From NCBI RefSeq assembly GCF_019649055.1, contig NW_026570277.1:372001-436000 (forward strand): a stretch of DNA of 64,000 nucleotides. Direction: 5' to 3'. A program made the position numbers and the translations under genes. The notes under the pieces are model-generated. The model saw only the letters and a list, made by a program, of their open reading frames with translations. It was not told the DNA's origin and made no database searches. The number at the start of each line of letters is the position of its first letter. The stretch's first letter is position 1. The stretch is from Paramacrobiotus metropolitanus. Taxonomy: Eukaryota > Tardigrada > Eutardigrada > Parachela > Macrobiotidae. Shown piece after piece: positions 34,563 through 46,900 of the stretch.

Positions 34563-36780
34563 TCACATTATTACCACCGTTTGTGTTATTAACTTATTAC
34601 CAACTTTGTCTTTAACTGCAATATTCGTTGACGTTTCAGCGGACGCATCCGTTGACGATTGAAAAGAAACACCGGGAATGTTGGCGCCTTGGATGGTCGT
34701 GATGAATTCCGTGGCAACGCTGCGGGCATCAATCTGGTCGTTACTGGTGCCCTCAATGTGGAACGTCACCACTTTCATGCCGGGCAGACCGGAATCGGCT
34801 TCGAAAAGGAGAACGATCTTCATGTTGGACAGCCCATGGCTGGCTGCACAATTAAAAAAAAACAATAAGCACCCGGCGCATTCAATCATAATTTTTTAAT
34901 TGAGATTTGAGAAGTTAGCTATTTAATTGGTAAATACAGTAAGTTTGCTCGAAGAGGACGAGTATCTGGTGCAACAGCCTGGGGTGCTCATGGACGGATG
35001 TATACGCGAAATTGGCCTGAATTGGGATCTTGAAGTGGTAGAGTGCTAATAAAAAAACTGATTAATAATATCAGCACTTCATGATTCGGGAAGTGCAAAT
35101 CGGGAAAATCTATGATGTTTGTACATCGGGGTCCTCGGGTCGTAGTCACTTTCCCTATCGCTGTCGTTTGCCTAACTCCAACTACAAAAAAACTGTTCCA
35201 TTACCAATACAAAATGCAAGTTTGAAGATCGCGCCACTTCTAGTGGCGACATTAAGGGAATCATGGTAATCTGTGCCACCGGAACTTTTTTTGTATAAGG
35301 TACTTCGGAAAAGTTTTGGCGATATTGCTAAAATACTTAAAAAGCTTTGCAAAAAAGAAGGAAAATTTCGATCGTGTTCCAAGTTTTTTTCAGATTTCGA
35401 TTTCACGTACATTGTTTACACTAATATGTGTTAAAAAACGGCCTGCGCCATTTAAACTGGAGCCAGATTTGTCTTCTTTTTACCTTCGTCGGCGTAACCA
35501 GTGGTGATAGCGACACTTGTCGTGTTTTCTTGCGTTTTTGTTGTTTCTTCCACTGTAACAGCCAACAGACGGATTAAAAAAATGCCTTAGATAGCTTTTC
35601 GAACCTGCAAGTCGGCTCCAGGTTGTGCAAGCGCTTTTCGATAATCTGGAAGGGACAGCTTGGGACGCCAAGGACGTCCGCTTCCCAGTTTAAGATTAAA
35701 GTGAGACGCTTATAACTCTTCTGCTTCTTTTATCGAAATAAACAAGCTATTCCGCTACAGTATTGCAGTACAAATACAGCGAACATCAACGAAACAATCC
35801 CCAAATAATTACTGTAAATTTACCTATGGATTCAGCAGGTATTATGGCCTTTGTACACTTGAAATGTCTTTGTATTCTAGCCACATCTAGGATGCTTAAG
35901 TTATCTCGCTGTCCCATCCTAACGTGCTTTTCCTTTGGAAGAATAGTAGGAACTGCGCTGTCCTTGGCAAATGCATTAACCTTATAGTGCATTACTGATT
36001 GATAATCGTATGGTAAACCGTAGGTATTTCCTGACAAAATGCGGAACTGGTCGCGGTTCACTGAAAACAATGTTTTTGGTGAAATACAATGAAAAGGGCA
36101 AGACATAAAGAAACCTGCTTCTCTGTAAGCGCATAAACGCACTTTCTGCAATGTTATCCCAGAAAATAGTAACATAATCATCTCGATCGCTGCGGGAATG
36201 TTCGTGATAGAAGCCCATAGCATGCATTAGTTGGTGTTGTATATCTCCGTGGAAATGCGTACAGCTGGCAGTGAACGTCATAGTGAGATTCCCGCTCTGA
36301 CGCCCGACAGAGGATGAACATCTAAGGACATTTGTTGGTAGTTGGTAAGAACTTGTTGAAGCACTTGAAACTGCAGAACCAGTACTGGTTCATTTGTTTC
36401 ACCTTACACTGTTCCCTTTTTAATCAAAACGTAGTCGGTCTCGGTGGTTCGCACAACGAAGCGCACACAATCGCCGGTTAAGCGGCTGATGATAACCATC
36501 GATTTCAAGATAAACTGTTTCTCTTGTGTGGCTAGCCATGGCAAAAAAAGCAAATCTAGAGTAGGTGTCAAATGTATGCATAAAGTATGTGAGATAACCC
36601 ACGCTTCTTACTGAAGTCATCCCCGTCTCGGGCAAACTCATAAGGAATGGTGTTATCGGGCCAGCGCCGGTCTTCGCCAGTCACAGCGTTTGCCACAACA
36701 GAACCATGAAATCGAATGCATGAAAATACCATGTACACCGCGAAGCGGATCATGATAATTATGGTGATCGAGGACTGCAT
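34563..36780 (-). CDS. Astacin-family (M12A) secreted protein, catalytic Glu replaced by Gln
   Basis: Six minus-strand exons: 36612-36780, 36408-36522, 36143-36321, 35824-36060, 35484-35552 and 34563-34843. They total 1,050 bases, and all phases agree (349 residues). A hydrophobic N-terminus (IIIMIRFAVYMVFSCI) looks like a signal peptide. It is followed almost directly by the astacin start EDRRWPDNTIPYEFA, so there is little or no propeptide. Next come RLTGDCVRFVVRTTETDYV and CSSSVGRQSG, then the zinc site HQLMHAMGFYHEHSR and the Met-turn SVMHY. The domain closes with HFKC. Zinc ligands (three His) and the Met-turn Tyr are kept, but the general-base Glu of HExxH is Gln. Beyond the catalytic domain lie a Thr-rich linker exon (VEETTKTQENTTSVAITTG) and a 93-residue tail I do not recognise. 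It is probably a pseudoprotease that still binds zinc and possibly substrate. Confidence 0.85.
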
Positions 36781-39640
36781 TAGTGGATTCGATTCTGGCA
36801 CGAGCGGTACCGTACCGAGAGACTCTTTGGATTATGAGCATCGCCAAGTGCATCGTCATTATTTTACGGCTAAAACACCGCACAGCATATTCAATCCAAT
36901 ATGGTAGTGTTTACTGCAATGTGCGGCACTTTACCATAGCTCCAAAGGTGCCACCGATATTGCGGGAAAACTGGTTGCGCAGGTTTAATACCGCAACAGC
37001 TGCTGGCTGAAAATCATGTGGGAAGGATTGAGCTACTGTTAAGTGCACAAAACCTGAAGAACCGAAATGAGCCGGCTATCCGACAGTAACTAATTAAATT
37101 AAGTCTTATTTACGTTACGTATTCTATGGATACAAGTACACACAGCAGTCTTAATTACTGATGGCTTTAGTTACCCGCAGCTAAAACTTTTAGCTGAATA
37201 TTCACTATTTATTCAACGCTGTCGCAAGGTTTTGGATGAATGTGCGTAATAAATTGTTCAAACTGGAAGAAATCATCATTTTGCAATTGTTATTTTTGAA
37301 TAATGAACAGACATTTCTAGAGAGGCAGGCATTTCATTGATTGTTCTGGCGGATTAACCTGGAGCGATAAAATGAAACGCTCATTACTATCCTCGCAATC
37401 AGTACGAGTATACAATAACACCACTACATTATATGGTGACCGCTGTTTGATAACCGAAAAAGGAAAAATAAAGAACCAGGCTAGCGGTTGCCGCTTGCCG
37501 GTTAAACATTCACAAGAAAACGCTCTGATAAGTAATAAAAAGTGCGCTCATTATTGTTAATGACGCTGATCCACACAGGCTAGTCGGTTCATTTAATCCG
37601 GTTAGCAACCGTTGACCACACGAAACGCAAAGGCGATGCCGCTTTTCGTGGTACTTATACTGTAGCGGCTCCACCAAGTTATACCACAGAGTTTGTGCAC
37701 GCGAAAACTGCACATACGCAGCGAAACGAAACAGTTCCAGCTGACTCCATCCTTTGTACCTCAGAAGACATTCTCAGGAATATCATCGTTCGGATATCTT
37801 TGCAAATTAAATTGTAGAACTTTTAGACTTTTTAGAACTTTTCCTTGCTGTTATATCTTTGGTTTTGCCGTCGCAAAAACATCTCTTCAATATCAGTTGA
37901 CGTTTTCACCGCTTCCGATGAACAGTTGCAGGCTTGGACACTTGGCTGAAGGAAATGTAAAAATATGTTTCGAATTGTTTTCGTGCAGTTCTGAAACTGA
38001 TGATAAACTACAAAGGAAACCCAAGCGGAAGTGACCACTGAGACGATAAGAAACGTAGCACCCAAACTGCAGAATAGCGATCCGATACCCTCGAATCTCG
38101 ATGGATCGTTTAACGTACGCTGGAGGCTCAGCTCTATAGATACCGAATGCTTTAATACCGTTTCTTCGAAGTTTAAGCGGAAATCACGGACAATCAACGC
38201 CCATGTCTCAAGGTCACAGGATCACTTTCGAGGACACTGCACTGATCTGTGTGCTATATGTGCCAGTCTAATGTGTTATATGTGCCAGTACAGTGTTCCA
38301 GCGGACACGAGTGTTAGATGTATACGAAGGAAGTGAACAGCGAGCCAGTCAATAAATCGATAACGATCAAATGATGGATGTGCCAGTGTTTTTGCCTGTA
38401 GCCCACATGATGCGGATTAGCAGTGTTGTCGGCCCTGTAAATTCCCTCTTCACGACACTGCACGCCTACTCCATCAGTTATTCTCCCTTCTGTGAGAACC
38501 GCGCATCGAAGCGTTAAAAACGTAATCTTGCACTTCGTAACCGGTAACAAAAATGTTTATGGAACAATCACATTTATTTACAGTGTTTAATTCACTACAA
38601 AAAGATACCAAAAGAGTCCAAAAAATTTTCATCTGACTATCTAAGATACGGTGTAAAAAAGCAGTTACATAGATGTACGATAGTGTTAAAGCCTTTACTG
38701 TTCACGAACAGCAACTTACTTTGTTTACATGTATTGAAGAAAACTTTTCATGTGTAACAGCAGCATTTCCTGTTTGCTCCGTGGAGCGTAACGCTCTGTA
38801 CGGTTTCCCGCTGCGCTCCCTGCCCTGCACATGCAATCCAAACTAGGCACCATTTAAGCCTGTTAGCCGCAATTGATGTTCCATCTCCACAGGAAACAAG
38901 CGCCCTCGCTAATCTCTCGTTAACACGCATATGTACCGGCACTCCCGTTTACTTCTGTTTACGGTCCAAGTCTGCAACTCTGCAGTGGTTCAGGCGCCTA
39001 TACCATCCTTTTTGTTACCGTACAATGTACTTCTACAGTATATACAATTCATATAATTATATCTGTCGATATTTGCTTAACTTAATCTGATTTACATTCA
39101 ACTTAAACCCAGAATTTATTTAAGGCACTCACTCGTAAAATGCATCACGTATTTAACAGCAAACATTCGTATTATTAACAGCTGTCTTTGTGTAAGTAGA
39201 TGTATTGTACAATTTAGGTGATGTAAGAAGACCTTGTTTTCAGTTAAACTTAATTAACCGTATAGATTTTATTTGATCACATCCAATATAACTGACAAAC
39301 ACACACAAAAAGATATAACAAAAAATAACGGTCGATTGTACATTACAAACGTTATACCAGCTACCCATGCGAGGATACGTGATACGTTTCAAATCGGTTT
39401 GAAGCAAGATTTTTATATAAATCGGAACTTGGGTTTCATAATTTGAATTATGGCGTTGTCCGCACAGTTTTACCAGGTATGGTAAGTATATGAATGACGA
39501 ATGGGAACAAAAAAAGGAAAACCGTACAGATAATTACGAGAACCGTCAACCATTATGAAGCAAACAAACACTTTTGTACATGCACATCGACCCGAAATGC
39601 GTGGACGTACACGTTTTTTTATGGAAGATGACATTAAAAT
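36781..39640. other. Spacer, no supported gene
   Basis: Upstream flank of the astacin gene (-) and distal upstream flank of the P450 gene (+). A minus-strand open frame at 37832-38197 includes one hydrophobic stretch (LFCSLGATFLIVSVVTSAW) but has no ATG and no family match, so I do not call it a gene. No repeats stand out. Confidence 0.4.
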
Positions 39641-39652
39641 GCTTTAGTTTGT

Positions 39653-39690
39653 CTATAAAAGGGCGCTTTCAACAGCACATTGCACTGTAC
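39653..39690 (+). promoter_or_regulatory. Candidate TATA-type core promoter
   Basis: TATAAAAGGGCGC at 39653, with a CA-type initiator about 30 bases downstream, is the best TATA box in the window. The nearest downstream gene on this strand is the P450 (ATG at 40997), 1.3 kb away, so a 5' UTR intron would be needed. It could serve an unrecognised short transcript instead. Confidence 0.3.
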
Positions 39691-40033
39691 GGTGTACACA
39701 ACTTATTTCCGGAACAATTGAAGTTAACCTGAAAAAATATATCGATATCTCAACAAACTTCCGGATTGAACATTGTACTCGTAACTCTGTTATTAATTTT
39801 ATTTCCGCCTGGTCAGTTTCGGAACATATTATTTACTGAACACGCACAGGTGTAAATGATTGCACAATTTTTGCATTTGTAAGTAAATTGATTAATGTTT
39901 TATAAATCTGTACACAAATTTCATTAAATGTTTTTATACCAAATAATTCCAATTATTTATACAACTGGATATATCTATATAATTATTTAATAAGTTATTA
40001 TTTATATAATTCTCAATATGAAACGGTTAAATA

Positions 40034-40250
40034 TCAAGACTTTATAATGTAATGTACAGATAATTTATTTTCTACGGCTGTTCCGTGAGGTATCATGTCA
40101 GCGGTGATATCGGATTTCCATCTGTCCAAAAGACACTTAATGGGTTTGAATAGCCTGGCAGGAGCGAATTCCCGACGGGGTTCCCACTGATTAATTCGCT
40201 CTCCTCGCATCAGTCGCTGAGCCAGCAGAAATGCGCCAGCCGTACCGCGA
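40034..40250 (-). other. Unassigned minus-strand coding-like segment
   Basis: An open frame of about 70 codons, read from 40250 down to TGA at 40034-40036, looks protein-like: AFLLAQRLMRGERINQWEP, then LFKPIKCLLDRWKSDITAD. It has balanced composition and no repeats, but no start context or clear splice acceptor. I could not place it in a family. It could be the last exon of an unseen gene or a transposon-derived fragment. Confidence 0.25.
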
Positions 40251-40996
40251 TCATGTTACGTAAGCGCCGGTCTAAACACACGTACAAATGCATCCATCCA
40301 TTCGCGTACCACCACCGAGAACAATATCGCGACGTATGACTATCATCGGCGCCAGGGTAAACAGCATGCATAGCACAGCTGTGTGCAGAAAAACCGGTTG
40401 GTGCCGGGTCCGCGTGTTAACCATCAGCGTTTATCTTCCGCTCGGTGTACGTGTATGTGTTTTAACACTTTATCAGACTTGGCTGGTGCGCGCTATTAAT
40501 CAGTCACGCCGGTTACGAAGGATTTCGATGTAGCAGTATTTCCGCATTTAATTTCTCGTGAAAAATAGCGATTGTGTTTTTTGACGGACGTTGACAAGAG
40601 ACAGTGCCGCGGGTGATTTTATGCAATAATTTCCTATTGTTCCTGGGACATATTTTGGCGGCTTGGTTGGAAGGTTGCCCGTTGGAACGCGCGACGTACC
40701 TGAAATGTATCGATCAAAATTTCGACAGGAGATGCGCACAATGTGGAAATTATGATGATTTAACGAGAGCGATAATTCCTTCTGCTATGTATCCAAAGGC
40801 TTATCACCAGCGACTGATAAGATATGCACAAACTACATTTCACGAAGCGCCCGTTTTATCATTGACCGAAGAAGTCTGCGTGCGCGTTTAACATATTACT
40901 TTTTCGAAGAAATTTCCCGCAGAAAAAAAATACCTTTTGCATAAATTAATCGATCGAGCGGCGATTAAATAACATTGTCGGTACTGGTAATTAACC

Positions 40997-43900
40997 ATGG
41001 CCGCTTTAATTCTCGTGGCTGCGGTGCTGGTGCTCGTTGCGGTGTATCTGCGCGACTACATCCGGTTGACGGTGCTGCGCGCCCTGGGTCGGCTGCCACC
41101 GGGGCCGCCGGCCTGGCCGATCGTCGGCACCCTGGGCATCGATGACGAGGCGCCCTGGGAGACTATGACGCGCTGGAGTCAGCAGTACGGGCCGCTCTTC
41201 ACCTTCTTCCTCGGACCGCAGATGCAGCTGGTCATCGGGGATGCGGAGTTGACGCGGACGGTCCTAAAGGATGCCCGCTTCGAGGGACGGCCGGTGACTA
41301 ATCTGTCGCGGGTGTTCAAAAATAACGGTATGCACCATATCCGATTTTTAAAACTTTTTCTAGGTTTTCTTCATTCCTGAGTGTCTGTTTCTGATGTAAT
41401 GACGCAAAAAAAAGACTAGCGAAAATGGTGTAGTTATAATTAGCCGTCAAGAAATACCAACAATTAATACCGAAGAATTCCTTTAAGTTTAAGAAAGAGG
41501 TAAAATACAGTACATAATTGCTTACGATTAGATAGTGCATTATAACGTAACTTTTAATTGAGTGTAAATGAAACAAGTTTTCTTAATTACCGGTCTGGGG
41601 ATTGCTCCATTTCTGCTGACAAAGTAACTACATTACTCTAAATTTAACGTTGTGTTTATTCATATTTCGTATTAGATTTTTCTACAACATACAAGCAAAG
41701 GATATTACATGTTTTGTATTCGCCAATGCCAATGTCAAAACGCCGGCAGAATTTTCTGCCGACCGAATTTTTGTGTGGTCAAAATGCCGGCCGAATTTTC
41801 TGCCGGCAGAATTTTTGTGGGGTCAAAACGCCGGCCGAATTTCCGGTGGTCAAATTGCCGGCAGAATTTTTTCAACATTTTCAACTAAAAGTAAAAATTC
41901 TAAAAAATATTACCTGCCTCGAGGCATACTTGGCACGCGGTGTATAACAAAGATCTGGATCTTACAGTTACATAAGGATCTTTATCGGCACGCTTTTAGT
42001 GCTGTTGCATTGACAGCGTGCATAGAAACTCCCGGGAGACCGGGAGAGAAAGCAAAAGCCGCACAAAAGAGACAAACAAGGTGTTCAATAATGCCACAGC
42101 GGCAATAACACCGAAGTGTGATCTAGTCTGATTCCTTTTGGAACGTACCTGAGATGAGCCAGAACTTCTGAGTCTAGACTGGCACAGCTGACTCTCGTGA
42201 AGGAATTTCTACGCGCAGTTGATACGTAACGTTTCTACGTAACGTTGATTTTGCAACATTTATGTCTTTTTTGTTTTACTTGTTGTTTTGTTAGTTTGTC
42301 AGGTATATGATTAGATGATTGGTTTCTGAAAGCGCATTGGATACTCCTTTAATTTTGCTTATTTGTCGGACGATGGAACATGTATGGGTACAGGTAGAAG
42401 CTTCTCCTGAAACGAATACAGTACATAATATGTTAACCCTTTACTTTATGCGAGGATCGCTTTAAGTTGGTTTTCTACCTATTTTGTGGCACTTTGTTTG
42501 TCTTTTTTGCGCGGCCTCTTGATTCTCTTTTCCGAGTTTTTATACACGCTGTCAAAGCAACACTAAAATCGTGCCGATAAAGAAACTTGTATAATTGCAT
42601 AAGTGTAGATTCCCAAACCTTTGTTATACACCGCGTGCCAAGTATGCCGCGAGGCAGGTAATATTTTTTAGTATTTTTACTTATAATTGAAAATGTTGAA
42701 AAAATTCTGCCGGCGTTTTGACCCTACAAAAATTCTGCCGGCAGGAAATTCGGTCGGCATTTTGACCACACAAAAATTCGGTCGGCAGAAAATTCTGCCG
42801 GCGTTTTGACATTGGCCATCTCTTTGGACATACCTGTTATTCATCATCTGATACTATTAAACTTGTCTGTACTGAAAAATATCTTCTGGGATTTTTAGTG
42901 TTGCATATTGTCCGTAGCCTTCGGTCGTAAATGTCAAATTATTGACACCTGAGTATATACACCTGTACGTACTGTGCAGTCGTATACAGTTTATGAAAAC
43001 CGCAGGACTTTTCTTATGCTTTATAGCTTTATAGTTGATTGTACATGCTTTAATTATTTACTTAAACATTGCTCTTTACAAATCAATAAAATAAAAGTTG
43101 ACAAGTGATTGCGTATGTCAGTATGTGTACCCTGTCATAATAATAACATGTAAAATAACATATATATGCATGGTATGTGCGTATAGAGTCCGTTGTATCT
43201 TTCACAAAAGCTTTGTGACACAGCTACAAATGGATTTTACATGGGAACTGTCTGAACAAACTAGAGCCCCAAACAGTAACAAATTTTTGTACGGCTACGT
43301 ACGGTTTTCGCGTACGGCTCCTACGGCTACGGTACGGTTACGGCAGAAATAACGGGATTGACCGTACGGTATACCGTATACGGCAGTACCGTATACGGCA
43401 AGCCCATTGTAAAACCGTGTTTTTGGCTTACGGTTACGTACGGCACTTCCGTTACAGTACCAATTTTCACTACGGTTACGTACTGTTGTGCCGTACAGTA
43501 TGCCGTATACGGCAGTACAGTATACTGTTTGGGGGCTCTAGAACAAACATAGAAAGACCTATAACCATTAAGCACATTGGTTTTTAGAAAATTATTGTGC
43601 GTGGTTTTTAAATAAGAAGCGCAGTGAAATGCAGTTCAGCCGTTCAGTTATGGTGTATAAAGCGTACATGTGTGCAAGGGCCAATTCAGCGATGTACCGT
43701 ACCCTCGAATTTTCAAATTGCTTCCACAGCTACGTATGCACAGATATTCACTACATAATGATGTAAAACTTAATACAATGCATTGTACAATACATGGCCG
43801 TTTATTGTTTCACACGATTTTTTTAAGCGTCCGGTTATTTGAGTATCCCGAGTTAATTGTAATGACGAAATTCTTATTGCTGCAGCACTGGCATTCAGTG

Positions 43901-46900
43901 AAGGCACAAAATGGAAGGATACGAGAAGATTCGAGATCATGGCGCTCAAGGATTTCGGCAGAGGTACGTACAAATTAATTGTATTATTTTATTGTTTTGT
44001 ACAGCTGTTGTACCATACCGGCGACCATCTTTTGAATTGGACTGTAACATAATGACAAATACCGAGATTTTCATTATCGTAAGCTGTGTTACTACGAAGT
44101 GCTATTGTTTTTGTCAAATCACTGTAATTTGATATAATTAGCAAAATGCAGCATATTAAAAAGAAACAAATTGCAGCCACCGGCGAAAATCTGCTGGAGC
44201 GTTACATTCAGGAAGCCAGCGAGCAGCTGATCCGCACCTTCCAGGCGACCGGTGGCGCCCCTTCCAGACGTGGGATGCCATGCAAGCCTGTGTGGCCAAC
44301 TGCATCGCCTCGGCGCTGTGCGGTCACGTGCTGAAATCGGACGATCCTCGCTTCGCGCGCATCACCGAGAATGTTACCGTCCTCCTGGGTAACGCCACCA
44401 CTCCAACCAATCTCCTGAACGTGCTGCCGTGGTTGTGCTTCGTCCCACCGTACAGTCATCAGCAAGCGCTATTAGAGGAGCGGATGGGCGAGACTCTGGG
44501 ATTTATTCGGGATGTTGTTGAGGAGCATCGGCGGACGTTTGATGAGGAGAATGTGCGGGATTTCATTGATGCGTATCTGAAGGAGCAGCGGAAGCCGGGG
44601 TCGAATCACAATAGCTTTACGGATGAGCAGTTAGTGTACATGGGTGTGGAGATGTATGCCGGTAAGAAAAGTATACTTAAATGATACAGTGTAATTATGT
44701 ACGAGAACTACTCGCAGAGACCTTCAAGTGGCCACCTATGTTAAGTCAATGGGCGACATACCTTCAAGTGGCCAGGCATCAGTTATTTGGCCCCAGAACC
44801 GATTTTCTTCCGGTTTTTTGGTACAGCATGTTCATCTCAACTGGCTCTTTACAGTGTACTTGAAAATTTTAAAATCGGTTGAACCGTTTTTTAGTTATTT
44901 ACGTTGTAAAAAACCAGTGACGAAACGCTTAAGCCACGCCACGAGAGCCACTACACTACGCCAGCTTTTTTCACTTATCAACCACGCATGTGCGGGTGCA
45001 GCAAGCACTCAAATAAAAATATATACAATTTATTGGGCAAAAGCCATCAATACAACAGAAAGTGCATACGCAGAATACTACGCAAAATGATTTACATTTA
45101 AACATTAAAAAAAACAACCAAAATCGTTAGCGCTATCAGTCATTTTAGAACGCATACTCAAAGTGCCCAAAACAGCAGCAGCATTTCCTTTTACAACAGC
45201 CAGGCTAAATCTCTGCTTTAAAAATGCTGTAGAACGGGGCTCCCCTGTGGCGTCGCGAATCTTTCTGCCAACGAAACGAATAAGCTCCGCAAATGCCGGA
45301 CCAAAGGATCCAAATGTCTCGACCGCCAGGGGATAAAGAAGATATCCCATTTCTTCCACAAACCCGTACTTACGACGTTACTTACGACGACGACGTACTT
45401 ACGACTTACGACGTTAAAATAAAAATTAAGCACACCTGCAAATAAAAATTCACAGGTTAACGGGATGTAACTGTTTACAACATGCCAATTTTATTGACAA
45501 CTTTGAGAATTTGTTGTGCGCCTTTGGTTGGTCTGTTCTCGAAGTGCAAAGATTCATTAGAAACCTTATAAATTGCACTTTTTAACATATAAGTTTTTAA
45601 AATGAAGCCTAAAAGTGCAAACGGGATATAAAATATTATGTTGTATGTGCCCCAAAAAAACTACGCTGAAGCACCCAATGGGGCAACTTCAAGTTTGCTG
45701 TTTCTAAATATAACGTATAATTTTTTACATATTGGATTTATTTGGAAAAATCTTGTGTAAAAAAATAGTAAAGATATAAATTTTAAACATGAAACTAATT
45801 CCCTAACTGAGAAAACCACTGAGCGTTGGAATTCGAATGACTCAATTCCAAAACCAAAAAACCCAGTATGTAAAATAATTTTGTCTTTCCAACGGTACCA
45901 AGAACAGCCAATTCCATTGCGGCAATGGATTACAAGGCGCGTAGAACTGTCCAAACTTTAATTCTAGTAAATATGGGTTTTTGTTTTTCGAAAATGGTCC
46001 TCTGCATCGGCGCAGAAAAGTAAACATACCACCACGCTACCTGCAGGCTGCATATAGCGTTCATCAAATCGCAGTCTGCGCGCGGTAGCAGCGCAACGCA
46101 GACACGCAGCCCGCGTGCGGTTGTTTGCGGTTCGGTTTGAGAGGAGATGGCAGTTAAGTGAATCGAACGTACTGCTGGACCCGAGCGTCGTTTTAGACCC
46201 ACGGTACCTTTTGATCTTTTACACAGTTGTGCTTTTATTTGGATCTTCGATTTTCGAAAAAACATCCATTTTAAAGAGCATTTTTTTCTACCTGGGAAAC
46301 TGTAGCTATTGTAACTCCTCTGAAAATGAAGGCAAAACAATTACCTCGCCTTAATAGACACCGGTTAGCAGTACGACAACAATGATTAACGCGAGGTTTC
46401 CAGTGGTTATTCATGTTGGGGTTCCATTGGTTATTCAGTCGTGCCATGACCGTGTTATAGGAGTTACCGCAAAGGGACCGAACCACTGGAAACCTCGCGT
46501 TAAAAACCTTTTCCATACTTGTATGTACTTGCCGTTTTTCCCAAATCAATTTACCGATCCCTGCTAACCGGCATACTTATTTGTCCCATAAATTTTTGTT
46601 TTCACTTACCTGATTTTTCGCATGCCCACTAATTATGGTTTTTATTGTTTTTTTTTGTTGCAAATTTTAATAATTTTTTTAAAACTTAGTTTGACCCCGG
46701 TTGCCTCTATGCTGATATCCGCTCATATAAAGTGAGTGCTTGCTGCACCCGCACATGCGTGGTTGATAAGTGAAAAAAGCTGGCGTAGTGTAGTGGCTCT
46801 CGTGGCGTGGCTTAAGCGTTTCGTCACTGGTTTTTTACAACGTAAATAACTAAAAAACGGTTCAACCGATTTTAAAATTTTCAAGTACTCTGTAAAGAGC

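Noticed and set aside
37832-38197. Minus-strand frame with one hydrophobic helix
   Set aside because: It starts from TTG only, has no family match and no splice context I can defend.
43098-43575. Frames over the MITE at 43.3 kb (Tyr/Thr/Val-rich)
   Set aside because: The protein-like look comes from the palindromic CCGTA/TACGG words of the MITE; the same frames appear in the copy at 1.7 kb.
44690-45090. 120-codon frame in the foldback arm
   Set aside because: The same frame appears inverted at 46723-47172, so it is repeat sequence without selection for coding.
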